Shown here: in pieces, positions 53,037 to 61,249 of the stretch
How the letters are laid out: each line of letters opens with the position of its first letter
Numbering within the stretch: the stretch's first letter is position 1
DNA from: Pseudomonas marginalis
GTDB taxonomy: Bacteria > Pseudomonadota > Gammaproteobacteria > Pseudomonadales > Pseudomonadaceae
Assembly: GCF_008692035.1 (NCBI RefSeq)
Contig: NZ_VTFG01000003.1
Location: forward strand, 186,001 to 250,000
Length of the DNA: 64,000 nucleotides
Direction: 5' to 3'
Made by a program: the position numbers and the translations under genes
Notes under the pieces: generated by a model
What the model was told of the DNA's origin: nothing
Seen by the model: the letters and a program-made list of their open reading frames with translations, nothing else
Database searches by the model: none

Positions 53037-54347
53037 ATGTCCAAGATTCCGCAAGCGTTGTTCCTGCTTTCCGGCCTGGCCTTGGCTATGCCCAGCCAGG
53101 CAGCCGACACCGTGACCATCGCTACCGTCAATAACAGCGACATGATCCGCATGCAGCGCCTGTCCAAAGTGTTCGAGCAGCAGCATCCGGACATCCAGCT
53201 CAACTGGGTGGTGCTGGAAGAAAACGTGCTGCGCCAGCGCCTCACCACCGATATCGCCACCCAGGGCGGCCAGTTCGATGTGCTCACCATCGGCACCTAC
53301 GAAACCCCGCTGTGGGGCGCCAAGCACTGGCTGGAACCGCTGACCCAATTGCCGGCCGATTACGACGCCGACGATATCTTCCCCTCGGTCCGCCAGGGCC
53401 TGTCGGTCAACGACACCCTGTATGCCTTGCCGTTCTACGGGGAAAGCACCGTCACCTACTACCGCACCGACCTGTTCAAGCAGGCCGGTCTGAGCATGCC
53501 TGCGCACCCGACCTGGACCCAGCTGGGTGAATTCGCCGCCAAGCTCACGGACAAGAACAACGGCCAATACGGCATGTGCCTGCGCGGCAAGGCCGGTTGG
53601 GGCGAGAACATCGCGCTGCTGAGCACCATGGCCAACGCCTTCGGTGCGCGTTGGTTCGATGAGCAGTGGAAGCCTGAGCTGACCAGTCCCGAATGGACCG
53701 CCGCCGCCAACTTCTACGTCAACACCCTCAAGCAATACGGCCCGCCCGGCGTGTCCAGCAACGGTTTCAACGAAACCCTGGCGCTGTTCAACAGCGGCAA
53801 GTGCGCGATCTGGGTCGATGCCAGCGTCGCCGGCTCCTTCACCACCGACAAGAGCCAGAGCAAAGTCGCCGACAGCGTAGGCTTCGCCGCGGCCCCCACC
53901 GAAGTCACCGACAAGGGATCCTCCTGGCTGTACGCCTGGTCGCTGGCCATCCCGGCCACGTCCAAGCACAAGGACGCCGCCAAGGCCTTTATCGCCTGGG
54001 CCACGTCCAAGGACTACATCCAGCTGGTCGCCGATAAAGAAGGCATCACCAACATACCGCCTGGCACCCGCCAGTCCACCTACAACGCGGCGTACCTCCA
54101 GGCCGCACCGTTTGCCCAGGTGACCCTGGAGATGATGCGGCATGCCGACCCCGCGCACCCGTCGGCCAAACCCGTGCCGTACGTGGGCATCCAGTACGTG
54201 ACCATTCCCGAGTTCCAGGCCATCGGCACGTCCGTCGGCAAGCTGTTCTCGGCGGCGCTGACGGGGGGCATGTCGGTCGAGCAGGCGTTGCTCCAGGCGC
54301 AGTCCACCACCGAGCGCGAAATGAAACGCGCCGGCTATCCCAAATAA
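53037..54347 (+). CDS. Sugar/polyol ABC transporter substrate-binding protein (MtlE/SmoE-like)
   Basis: A 436-residue periplasmic binding protein of the family-1 (MalE/SmoE) type. Signal peptide LFLLSGLALAMPSQA. Blocks: TVTIATVNNSDMIRMQRLSK, GQFDVLTIGTYETPLWGAKH, LPFYGESTVTYYRTDLFKQA and ALFNSGKCAIWVDASVAGSF. It closely resembles mannitol/sorbitol binding proteins. ATG 53037 follows AGGTGG. Unusually, no permease or ATPase genes follow; the next gene is an SDR dehydrogenase. Confidence 0.87.
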   Translation: MSKIPQALFLLSGLALAMPSQAADTVTIATVNNSDMIRMQRLSKVFEQQHPDIQLNWVVLEENVLRQRLTTDIATQGGQFDVLTIGTYETPLWGAKHWLEPLTQLPADYDADDIFPSVRQGLSVNDTLYALPFYGESTVTYYRTDLFKQAGLSMPAHPTWTQLGEFAAKLTDKNNGQYGMCLRGKAGWGENIALLSTMANAFGARWFDEQWKPELTSPEWTAAANFYVNTLKQYGPPGVSSNGFNETLALFNSGKCAIWVDASVAGSFTTDKSQSKVADSVGFAAAPTEVTDKGSSWLYAWSLAIPATSKHKDAAKAFIAWATSKDYIQLVADKEGITNIPPGTRQSTYNAAYLQAAPFAQVTLEMMRHADPAHPSAKPVPYVGIQYVTIPEFQAIGTSVGKLFSAALTGGMSVEQALLQAQSTTEREMKRAGYPK

Positions 54348-54368
54348 TGTTCAAAGGACAGATGCCTT

Positions 54369-55142
54369 ATGAAACGACTCGAAGGTAAGAGCGCGCTGAT
54401 CACCGGCTCGGCGCGCGGGATTGGCCGCGCGTTTGCCCAGGCCTATATCGCTGAAGGCGCGACCGTCGCCATCGCCGACATCAACCTGCAGCGGGCCCGG
54501 GACACCGCCGCCGAACTTGGTCCGCAGGCCTACGCGGTAGCGATGGACGTCACCGACCAGGCTTCCATCGACAGCGCGATTGCCGCCGTGGTCGCCCAGG
54601 CCGGCAAGCTCGACATCCTGGTCAACAACGCGGCGCTGTTCGACCTGGCGCCTATCGTCGATATCACCCGCGACAGCTTTGATCGACTGTTCTCGATCAA
54701 CGTCGCCGGCACGCTGTTCACCTTGCAGGCCGCTGCCCGGCAGATGATCCGCCAGGGCCATGGCGGCAAGATCATCAACATGGCCAGCCAGGCCGGGCGG
54801 CGTGGCGAGCCGTTGGTGGCGATCTACTGCGCGACCAAGGCGGCAGTGATCAGCCTCACGCAATCGGCGGGGCTCAACCTGATCAAGCAGGGCATCAACG
54901 TCAACGCCATCGCCCCGGGCGTGGTGGATGGCGAGCATTGGGACGGGGTGGATGCGTTGTTCGCCAGGCATGAAGGGCTGGTGCCTGGCGAGAAGAAGCG
55001 GCGGGTGGGGGCCGAGGTGCCGTTCGGGCGGATGGGTACGGCCGAGGATTTGACCGGGATGGCGATCTTCCTGGCGTCCAAAGAGGCTGACTACGTAGTG
55101 GCGCAAACCTATAACGTGGATGGCGGTAATTGGATGAACTAA
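54369..55142 (+). CDS. SDR-family polyol dehydrogenase (sorbitol dehydrogenase-like)
   Basis: A 257-residue short-chain dehydrogenase. NAD-binding ITGSARGIGRAF near the N-terminus, DILVNNAALF, catalytic serine in NMASQAGRRG, and the YxxxK pair in AIYCATKAAVISL. The end EADYVVAQTYNVDGGNWMN is typical. It resembles SmoS-type L-iditol/sorbitol dehydrogenases. It lies 21 bp after the binding-protein gene and likely oxidises the imported polyol. Confidence 0.87.
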   Translation: MKRLEGKSALITGSARGIGRAFAQAYIAEGATVAIADINLQRARDTAAELGPQAYAVAMDVTDQASIDSAIAAVVAQAGKLDILVNNAALFDLAPIVDITRDSFDRLFSINVAGTLFTLQAAARQMIRQGHGGKIINMASQAGRRGEPLVAIYCATKAAVISLTQSAGLNLIKQGINVNAIAPGVVDGEHWDGVDALFARHEGLVPGEKKRRVGAEVPFGRMGTAEDLTGMAIFLASKEADYVVAQTYNVDGGNWMN

Positions 55143-55157
55143 GCCATACACCGCTCA

Positions 55158-55190
55158 AAATGTGGGAGGGAGCAAGCCCCTCCCACATTT
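55158..55190. repeat. REP hairpin after the SDR gene
   Basis: AAATGTGGGAGGG / CCCTCCCACATTT, perfect 13-bp arms with a 7-nt loop, between convergent genes (SDR and nrtR). It is the same REP class as the units at 1412 and 4197, here as a single short hairpin. Confidence 0.8.
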
Positions 55191-55217
55191 GAAGGTCATC
55201 GTTCTTGAAAAGGGTGC

Positions 55218-55910
55218 CTAGTCGGCAAAACTGCGATCAAAGAAGTAAACCGCCCCAGGCTTCAGGTTCTCCACCGTCGCCTGGGGCCTGCCGCCTTCAC
55301 CCTGTTTCTTGCGCCCCGTCTCGCGCAAATATCCCGCCTCCGTCAGCTTCAACAGGCGCTGGCGAATACTGGTCTTGAGCACCGGCCGTTCCAGCACCAG
55401 GGAAAAGATCGTGGTCGCCTCCGGCGCGCTGAATTCATTGCCCAGGAACATCAGCGGCAGGTTGCTGTACAGCGACTTGGAGAACAACCGCTCCTGCACG
55501 GCCGCGGCGATGCTGTTGTGATCGAACGGCAACTTGATGCTGCCATCAGCCACCGCCTTCAGCGCGAACCAGCCTTGATGCGCACTCGGCGCCACCTCAT
55601 CCGCGACGATCGCCAGGTAGTACGTGGACGACGACCAGCAACGCGGATCGCGAAACGCATCGCCCACCGTGCCCACTTGCTCGCTCCAGGCCAGCTCCAG
55701 GCCGACCTTGCTGCTGGCGCGCAAGCGTTCCACCGCATCCTGGAGGCTCAGATCTTGCACGCCGCCATTCACCACCACCCCCGGCAACGCCCAATGCCCG
55801 GCGAAGGGTTCGGCTTCGCGCTTGTTCAGCAACAACTTGAGTTCCCCGGCGGCGCGGCAGTAGCACAGCACGCATAGGTCGACGGTATGGAGGTAGGGGC
55901 TAAGGGGCAT
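55218..55910 (-). CDS. nrtR: NrtR-type transcriptional regulator of NAD metabolism
   Basis: A 230-residue regulator with a Nudix-like ligand domain and a C-terminal winged helix. The N-domain has VDLCVLCYCRAAGELKLLLN and FAGHWALPGVVVNGGVQD, but the Nudix box is degenerate (LQDAVERLRASSKVGLELAW), as in NrtR proteins that bind ADP-ribose rather than hydrolyse it. The C-terminal domain has TSIRQRLLKLTEAGYLRETG and GGRPQATVENL. ATG 55910 gives the usual family start. It diverges from pncA-pncB-nadE, its expected targets. Confidence 0.87.
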   Translation of the reverse strand: MPLSPYLHTVDLCVLCYCRAAGELKLLLNKREAEPFAGHWALPGVVVNGGVQDLSLQDAVERLRASSKVGLELAWSEQVGTVGDAFRDPRCWSSSTYYLAIVADEVAPSAHQGWFALKAVADGSIKLPFDHNSIAAAVQERLFSKSLYSNLPLMFLGNEFSAPEATTIFSLVLERPVLKTSIRQRLLKLTEAGYLRETGRKKQGEGGRPQATVENLKPGAVYFFDRSFAD

Positions 55911-56009
55911 GTGACGTCCTTCTGAACAGCGGTGGGGCACAGTCTAACGGATCGAACAGATATGTCATGTACCTGGTTCAGGATAGATAAATAAATGTTT
56001 CTTGCAATG

Positions 56010-56030
56010 AAAGTACATGACGTGTACTTT
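56010..56030. promoter_or_regulatory. Probable NrtR operator upstream of pncA
   Basis: AAAGTACA / TGTACTTT, perfect 8-bp arms around TGACG, 27 bp upstream of the pncA start. The core GTACATGAC occurs again in reverse at 55964-55972, nearer nrtR, so two sites may serve the divergent promoters. Confidence 0.6.
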
Positions 56031-56056
56031 TGTTTCCAGGCCACAGGAGAACCGCC

Positions 56057-56704
56057 ATGACCCTTGCGAAAACTGCCATTGCTTCATTCGACGTCGATGC
56101 CCAGAAGAGCTTCACGCCGTTGTGCCCCAACGAGTTGCCGGTGGCCGGCGGTGACCGGATCGGTGCCGAACTCAACTACATGGCCAGCCTTGCCGGCCAC
56201 CGCGTCGGCAGCAAGGACGCCCACACCCCGCACGCACCCTGGGTGGTCGCCCAGCACAGCGAGATGCTCCAGCCCACTGGCCTGGTACACGCCGACGTGA
56301 CCTGGGTCAGCCACTGCGTACCGGGCACCGAAGGCTTTACCTTGCTCGACGAGTTGCCCACGCCCTATGACTACGACTACTTCATCTGGAAGGGCGTCGA
56401 ACCTGACCTGCACCCCTATGGCGCCTGCTACCACGACCTGCACGACAAACTCTCCACCGGCGTGATCGAGTACCTCAGGGCCCAGGGCGTCACTCGCGTG
56501 ATCGTCGGCGGCCTGGCCCTGGACTACTGCGTCAAGACCACCGCCTTGCAACTGCTCAAGGCCGGCCTGGAGGTGGTCCTGCACCTGCCGGCGTGCCGGG
56601 GGATCAGCGAGGAGGGCGGCGTACAGGCCGTCAATGAGTTGCTCAAGGCCGGTGCCGTCATCAGCAGCACCCGCGAAGAACTGGCCGCGATGGCCACGCG
56701 TTAA
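56057..56704 (+). CDS. pncA: Nicotinamidase
   Basis: A 215-residue cysteine hydrolase of the isochorismatase family that converts nicotinamide to nicotinate. Active-site candidates: Asp in SFDVDAQKSFTPL, Lys in YFIWKG and Cys in LALDYCVKTTALQLL. The metal-binding region includes KDAHTPHAPWVV. ATG 56057 follows CAGGAGA. First gene of the pncA-pncB-nadE salvage unit. Confidence 0.92.
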   Translation: MTLAKTAIASFDVDAQKSFTPLCPNELPVAGGDRIGAELNYMASLAGHRVGSKDAHTPHAPWVVAQHSEMLQPTGLVHADVTWVSHCVPGTEGFTLLDELPTPYDYDYFIWKGVEPDLHPYGACYHDLHDKLSTGVIEYLRAQGVTRVIVGGLALDYCVKTTALQLLKAGLEVVLHLPACRGISEEGGVQAVNELLKAGAVISSTREELAAMATR

Positions 56705-56715
56705 GGAGATACACC

Positions 56716-57933
56716 ATGGAAAGTGCCTACGACTACGAAGCCCCGGTGATCCAGGGCTTGCTCGACACCGACTACTACACCTTCACCATGATGCAGGCGG
56801 TGTTGCACCAGCACCCGAATGTCGATGTGGAATACAACTTCATCGTGCGCGCCAAGGAAAAGCTCGGCCACCTGATCCCCGAGTTACGCGCCGAGCTTGA
56901 GAACATGGCTGGCCTGCAGATGCGTGAGGGCGAGCTGCGCTTTCTGTTCAACCCACGCTTTCGCGAATACCTGACCCCCGACTACGAACGCTTCCTCGGC
57001 CTGTTCCGCTTCAACCTGCGCTACATCCACGTCAGTGAAGTCGACGGCCAACTGAACATCCGCGTGGTCGGGCCGATGCTGCACTGCATCATGTTCGAAC
57101 AACCGCTACTGGCGCTGGTCAGCGAGCTGCGCAACCGCGCCAAATACCCCGACGTGACCCTGGAAGACGTCACCCGCAAGCTCTACCAGAAGTTCGACTG
57201 GCTGGAGAGAAACCTCAGTCGCGACGAGTTGGCCGACCTGCGGGTCTCCGATTTCTCCACGCGCCGGCGCCTGTCGTTCAAGGCCCAGCGCGAAGTGGTG
57301 GACATCATGCGCCGCGACTTTCCCGGCCAGTTCGTCGGCACCAGCAATGCGCACCTGGCTTACGAATTCGACCTGCCACTGATCGGCACCATGGCTCACC
57401 AGTGGATGATGGTGCACCAGCAACTGGGGCGGTTGCGCGAAAGCCAGAACGCCGGCCTGGAAAACTGGGTGCGTGAATACCGCGGCCGCCTCGGCATTGC
57501 CTTGACCGACACCATCAGCACCGACTTTTTCCTCAAGGATTTCGACCTGTACTTCGCCAAGCTCTACGACGGCCTGCGCCAGGACTCCGGTGACCCCATC
57601 GCCTGGGCCGACAAGGTGCTGGCCCGCTACAAACAGCTGGGTATCGACCCGATGACCAAGGACCTGATGTTCTCCGACGGCCTGAACTTCGAAAAATGCC
57701 TGCCGATCCTGCGGCACGTGCGTGGCAAGGCCAAGTTCGGTTTCGGCATGGGCACCAGCCTGGCTTGCGATGTGGAAGGCGTCGAGCCGCTGAGCATCGT
57801 CATGAAACTGGTGCGCGTACACGGCGAACCGGTGGTGAAGTTCTCCGATGACCCGGTGAAGAACGTCTGCGAAGACCCCTCGTTTTTGCAGTACGCAGCG
57901 AAGGTATTCAATGTCGGCAACGTGGAGGTGTGA
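56716..57933 (+). CDS. pncB: Nicotinate phosphoribosyltransferase
   Basis: A 405-residue enzyme making nicotinate mononucleotide from nicotinate and PRPP. Family blocks: GLLDTDYYTFTMMQAVLHQH, VDVEYNFIVRAKEKLG, FVGTSNAHLAYEFDLPLIGT (followed by the active-site histidine in MAHQWMM) and KFGFGMGTSLACDVEGVEPL. It lies 11 bp after pncA and just before nadE, consistent with one operon. Confidence 0.94.
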   Translation: MESAYDYEAPVIQGLLDTDYYTFTMMQAVLHQHPNVDVEYNFIVRAKEKLGHLIPELRAELENMAGLQMREGELRFLFNPRFREYLTPDYERFLGLFRFNLRYIHVSEVDGQLNIRVVGPMLHCIMFEQPLLALVSELRNRAKYPDVTLEDVTRKLYQKFDWLERNLSRDELADLRVSDFSTRRRLSFKAQREVVDIMRRDFPGQFVGTSNAHLAYEFDLPLIGTMAHQWMMVHQQLGRLRESQNAGLENWVREYRGRLGIALTDTISTDFFLKDFDLYFAKLYDGLRQDSGDPIAWADKVLARYKQLGIDPMTKDLMFSDGLNFEKCLPILRHVRGKAKFGFGMGTSLACDVEGVEPLSIVMKLVRVHGEPVVKFSDDPVKNVCEDPSFLQYAAKVFNVGNVEV

Positions 57934-57934
57934 C

Positions 57935-58741
57935 ATGCAGGAACGTATCGCGCAGGAACTCAATATCGATCGCACATTGGTGAAGGGCGGTGAAGCCCAG
58001 GAAATCCAACGGCGCCTCGACTTCATCAAGACCACCTTGCGCCATTCAGGCTGCAAGGCCCTGGTACTGGGCATCAGCGGTGGCGTCGACTCCCTCACCG
58101 CTGGGCGCCTGTGCCAATTGGCGGCGGAGCAATTACGCAGCGAGGGCTACGCCGCGCGCTTTATCGCCATGCGCCTGCCCTACAAGACCCAGGCCGATGA
58201 GAGCGATGCCCAGGCCTCGCTGGATTTCATCACCCCGGACCACATCGACACCCTGAACATCGCCGCCAGCGTCGACGGCCTGATGGCCAGCCTCGGCGCC
58301 ACCGAAGCCAGTGCCTCGCAGGTGGATTTCATCAAGGGCAACGTCAAGGCCCGCACCCGCATGATCGCCCAGTACGCCGTGGCCAACCTGCACAACGGCC
58401 TGGTGGTCGGCACCGACCATGGCGCCGAAGCATTGATGGGCTTCTTCACCAAATTCGGCGACGGCGCGTGCGACCTGGCGCCATTGTCGGGCCTGACCAA
58501 GACCCAGGTGCGCCTGTTGGCCAGTGCCCTTGGGGCCCCGACGAACCTGGTGTACAAGCAGCCGACGGCCGACCTGGAAGAACTGGCGCCGGGCAAGCTG
58601 GATGAACAGGCCTATGGCTGCACGTACGAGGAGATCGATGCGTACCTGATGGGTGAGCCGGTGAGTGAGCGGGTGAGGGACATCGTGGAGCGCGCCTACC
58701 TGAAGACCGCCCACAAACGTGCGTTACCCATCGCCCCATGA
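57935..58741 (+). CDS. nadE: NAD synthetase, ammonia-dependent type
   Basis: A 268-residue NAD synthetase that amidates nicotinate adenine dinucleotide. The ATP-pyrophosphatase P-loop is LGISGGVDSLTAG near residue 50. Further blocks: MRLPYKTQADESDAQASLDF, VGTDHGAEALMGFFTKFGDG and LSGLTKTQVRLLASALGAP. It lacks the glutaminase (CN hydrolase) domain, so it uses ammonia. The frame opens at 57911, but ATG 57935 begins right after the pncB stop and gives the usual N-terminus. Confidence 0.93.
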   Translation: MQERIAQELNIDRTLVKGGEAQEIQRRLDFIKTTLRHSGCKALVLGISGGVDSLTAGRLCQLAAEQLRSEGYAARFIAMRLPYKTQADESDAQASLDFITPDHIDTLNIAASVDGLMASLGATEASASQVDFIKGNVKARTRMIAQYAVANLHNGLVVGTDHGAEALMGFFTKFGDGACDLAPLSGLTKTQVRLLASALGAPTNLVYKQPTADLEELAPGKLDEQAYGCTYEEIDAYLMGEPVSERVRDIVERAYLKTAHKRALPIAP

Positions 58742-58769
58742 TCGTTCCCACGTAGCGTGGGAATGATCA
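58739..58769. repeat. Palindromic hairpin overlapping the nadE stop
   Basis: TGATCGTTCCCACG / CGTGGGAATGATCA, near-perfect arms with a TAG loop. This GTTCCCACG...CGTGGGAA hairpin is a common Pseudomonas intergenic repeat (memory). It starts in the nadE stop codon and covers the 3' end of the pseudogene on the other strand. There is no T run, so terminator function is uncertain. Confidence 0.7.
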
Positions 58770-59111
58770 ACTCGCCGTCTGCAAGTAACTGTGCATCGCG
58801 TCCACCCGTGCTCGGGTCTTGTCGGTGGTCGGCGTAGTCGGGCTCGACGGAATCTATTCGCCTTCTTCCAATGCCGGTGCCTGGGCTTTGGCGGTCAGAA
58901 ACTAGGCGGTGAGTTTCTGCGCCCGTTCCGGCTGGTCATTGCGTGCGACCACGCGTGCGGCCACGTTGAGCAGCACCGCGCCTTTCTTGGACTGTGCATA
59001 TTCCATCGGCACGCCGAGCCGTTTCTGAACGGCGACCTGAGTCGGGGTGACGCTGAAGATCCAATGTGGGCATCGGAACCAGCGAGTGTTGGCGATCCAT
59101 CCATCATGCAA
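58767..59111 (-). pseudogene. Remnant of a periplasmic substrate-binding protein gene (C-terminal end)
   Basis: Read on the minus strand, one frame gives PTQVAVQKRLGVPMEYAQSK, KGAVLLNVAARVVARNDQPE and RAQKLTA. It then has an amber stop at 58902-58904. It continues FLTAKAQAPALEEGE, a second amber, then IPSSPTTPTTDKTRARVDAM up to a normal stop at 58767. This is the typical C-terminal end of a family-1 solute-binding protein of an ABC importer. The N-terminal two thirds and the transporter genes are missing. It fills nearly all of the gap between nadE and the MATE gene. Confidence 0.75.
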
Positions 59112-59145
59112 AGCACAGGAAGATCGGATCCAATTACGGTATAAC

Positions 59146-59180
59146 CCTCGGACGCTTTAGTTTTCCGAGGCCCCGTTTTT
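59146..59180 (+). promoter_or_regulatory. Leader stem-loop with T run just before the MATE gene
   Basis: CCTCGGA / TCCGAGG (7 bp) followed by CCCCGTTTTT, ending one base before the MATE ATG. A TATAAC (-10-like) sits at 59140-59145. It may be an intrinsic terminator of upstream transcription or an attenuator-like leader structure. Confidence 0.45.
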
Positions 59181-59181
59181 C

Positions 59182-60537
59182 ATGCAAAGCCCTTTGCAAC
59201 GCCCGCTGTGGCAGGTCTACCTGATCTTTCTGGCACCGATGGTGCTGTCCAATTTCCTGCAAAGTTTTTCCGGCACCCTCAACGGTATTTATGTCGGGCA
59301 GATGCTCGGTACCCAGGCGCTGGCGGCGGTGTCGGGGATGTTCCCCATCGTGTTCTTCTTCATTGCCCTGGTGATCGGCCTGGGGGCGGGCGCTTCGGTG
59401 CTGATTGGCCAGGCCTGGGGTGCCCAGGAAACCGGGATGGTCAAGGCGATTACCGGTGCCACCCTGACCCTCGGTGCACTGGTGGGCCTGATCGCAGCGG
59501 TGCTGGGCAGCCTGTTTGCGCGCCCGGCGTTGCAGGCATTGGGTACGCCTGCGGATGTGCTCGACGATGCCGTGGGCTATGCCCAGATGATGATGCTGAT
59601 CATGCCGCTGCTGCTGGTATTTATCCTCTACACCCAGCTGTTGCGCGGGGTCAGCGACACGATCTCGCCGCTGCTGGCGCTGATGGTCTCGACCCTGGTC
59701 GGCCTGCTGTTGACCCCGGCGCTGATTCGCGGCTGGATCGGCCTGCCGCCCCTGGGGATCCAGAGCGCGGTGTACGCAGGCCTGGTGGGGAATGCCTCGG
59801 CGATGCTGTTTCTGATCCTGCGCCTGCGCCATAAAAACCATGTGATGGCGCCGGACCGCGAACTGCTCGCGGCCTTGCGCCTGGACCGCGTCATTCTCGG
59901 CAAAGTCCTGCGCATCGGCTTGCCTACAGGCTTGCAGATGGTGGTGTTGTCGCTGTCGGAGTTGGTCATCCTCGCCTTGGTCAATGGCCATGGGTCCCAG
60001 GCCACGGCGGCCTATGGGGCGGTGACGCAGATCGTCAACTACGTGCAGTTTCCGGCCCTGTCGATTGCCATCACTGCTTCGATCCTTGGGGCCCAGGCGA
60101 TTGGGGCAGGGCGGCTGGAGCGTATCGGGCCGATCCTGCGTACCGGGCTGTTGATCAATACGTGCCTGACCGGTGGCCTGATCGTGCTGGGCTATCTGTT
60201 GTCGCACTGGTTGCTCGGGTTGTTCATCACCGATGACGCCGCACGCGTGAATGCCGAGCACCTGCTGCACATCATGCTGTGGAGCATCCTCGTGTTCGGC
60301 TTCCAGGCCGTGATCGGCGGGATCATGCGCGCCAGCGGCGTGGTGCTGATGCCGGTGGCGATCTCGATCTTCTGCGTGCTGTGTGTCGAGCTACCGATGG
60401 CGTACCTGCTGAATGCGCACTTCGGCCTGGAAGGCGTCTGGATGGCGTTCCCGGTGACGTACCTGGCGATGCTGGGGTTGCAGGCCGCGTACTACCGGCT
60501 GGTGTGGCGGCATAAGCAGATCAAGCGGTTGGTATGA
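59182..60537 (+). CDS. MATE-family multidrug efflux transporter
   Basis: A 451-residue inner-membrane antiporter with 12 predicted helices in two MATE repeats. Blocks: LSNFLQSFSGTLNGIYVGQM, VIGLGAGASVLIGQAWGAQE, GLPTGLQMVVLSLSELVILA and AYGAVTQIVNYVQFPALSIA. NorM-like. Its 3' end overlaps the convergent TetR gene by 17 bp. Substrate unknown. Confidence 0.9.
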   Translation: MQSPLQRPLWQVYLIFLAPMVLSNFLQSFSGTLNGIYVGQMLGTQALAAVSGMFPIVFFFIALVIGLGAGASVLIGQAWGAQETGMVKAITGATLTLGALVGLIAAVLGSLFARPALQALGTPADVLDDAVGYAQMMMLIMPLLLVFILYTQLLRGVSDTISPLLALMVSTLVGLLLTPALIRGWIGLPPLGIQSAVYAGLVGNASAMLFLILRLRHKNHVMAPDRELLAALRLDRVILGKVLRIGLPTGLQMVVLSLSELVILALVNGHGSQATAAYGAVTQIVNYVQFPALSIAITASILGAQAIGAGRLERIGPILRTGLLINTCLTGGLIVLGYLLSHWLLGLFITDDAARVNAEHLLHIMLWSILVFGFQAVIGGIMRASGVVLMPVAISIFCVLCVELPMAYLLNAHFGLEGVWMAFPVTYLAMLGLQAAYYRLVWRHKQIKRLV

Positions 60538-61108
60538 GTTTCAGGCCGCGCAGCAGGATTTCCAGGCCCTGCAAACCTTGCTCCAGACGCTCCTGCGGAT
60601 GTTCTGACCGGGCGATCCACAGGGCGGTGTTGACCAGGCTGCCATTGATCAACTGCGCCAGCGCCAGGCTCGGTGCGTCAGGGACGACGCCCGCGTGCAT
60701 CAGGGCTTCCAGCTGTTGGCGCAACGACTCGACACAGTGTTGCTGGGAGCCGGTATCGCCCAATACAGCCGGCGCATCCTGCAGCACAACGCGTTGGATT
60801 TCGCCGTCCTGGGCCATGCGCAAATAAGCGCGGCAGCGTTCGCAAAAACCGCTCCAGGGGTCTTGGGCTTCGTCTGAGATACGCTGCAAACATGCGTCCA
60901 TCTCACGATCGAGTTGAGCAACCACGGCGGCCAGCAGCCCCTTTTTGTCACCAAAGTGATGGTACAGCGCGCCGCGTGTCAGGCCGGCGTGGGCCGTGAA
61001 ATCGTCCATCGATGTGTTGGCATAGCCTTGCGTGGCGAAGGCCTGCCGTGCACTGGCAAGCAGCCGGGCGCGGGTGTCTTCGATCATTTCGGCACGGGCT
61101 CGGCTCAT
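60521..61108 (-). CDS. TetR-family transcriptional repressor
   Basis: A 195-residue regulator. N-terminal HTH: ARLLASARQAFATQGYANTS, MDDFTAHAGLTRGALYHHFG, DKKGLLAAVVAQLD. The C-terminal ligand domain is TetR_C-like (LINGSLVNTALWIARSEHPQ). It diverges from an MFS gene at 61250. Two identical-arm palindromes in the 141-bp gap are its probable operators. Confidence 0.9.
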   Translation of the reverse strand: MSRARAEMIEDTRARLLASARQAFATQGYANTSMDDFTAHAGLTRGALYHHFGDKKGLLAAVVAQLDREMDACLQRISDEAQDPWSGFCERCRAYLRMAQDGEIQRVVLQDAPAVLGDTGSQQHCVESLRQQLEALMHAGVVPDAPSLALAQLINGSLVNTALWIARSEHPQERLEQGLQGLEILLRGLKLIPTA

Positions 61109-61141
61109 GGGCAGGACTCACAATGGGCAAGTGAAAGATTG

Positions 61142-61158
61142 ACATACGCCGCGTATGT
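61142..61158. promoter_or_regulatory. Probable TetR operator 1
   Basis: ACATACG CCG CGTATGT: perfect 7-bp arms with a 3-bp centre, between the divergent TetR and MFS genes. A second copy with the same arms lies 32 bp to the right. Confidence 0.75.
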
Positions 61159-61173
61159 TACGCATGATTCGCC

Positions 61174-61190
61174 ACATACGCACCGTATGT
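61174..61190. promoter_or_regulatory. Probable TetR operator 2
   Basis: ACATACG CAC CGTATGT: the same arms as the site at 61142 with a different 3-bp centre. The centre-to-centre distance of 32 bp is about three DNA turns, so two dimers could bind the same face. Confidence 0.75.
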
Positions 61191-61249
61191 ATTTTGCCTT
61201 GATCACTGCGGATAGCAAGTTCCAGGGCATCAGGAAGAGGTTGAGCAGG

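Noticed and set aside
58902..59111. 69-codon minus-strand frame as a real small gene
   Set aside because: It is the upstream part of the decayed binding-protein gene; coding similarity continues past its stop.
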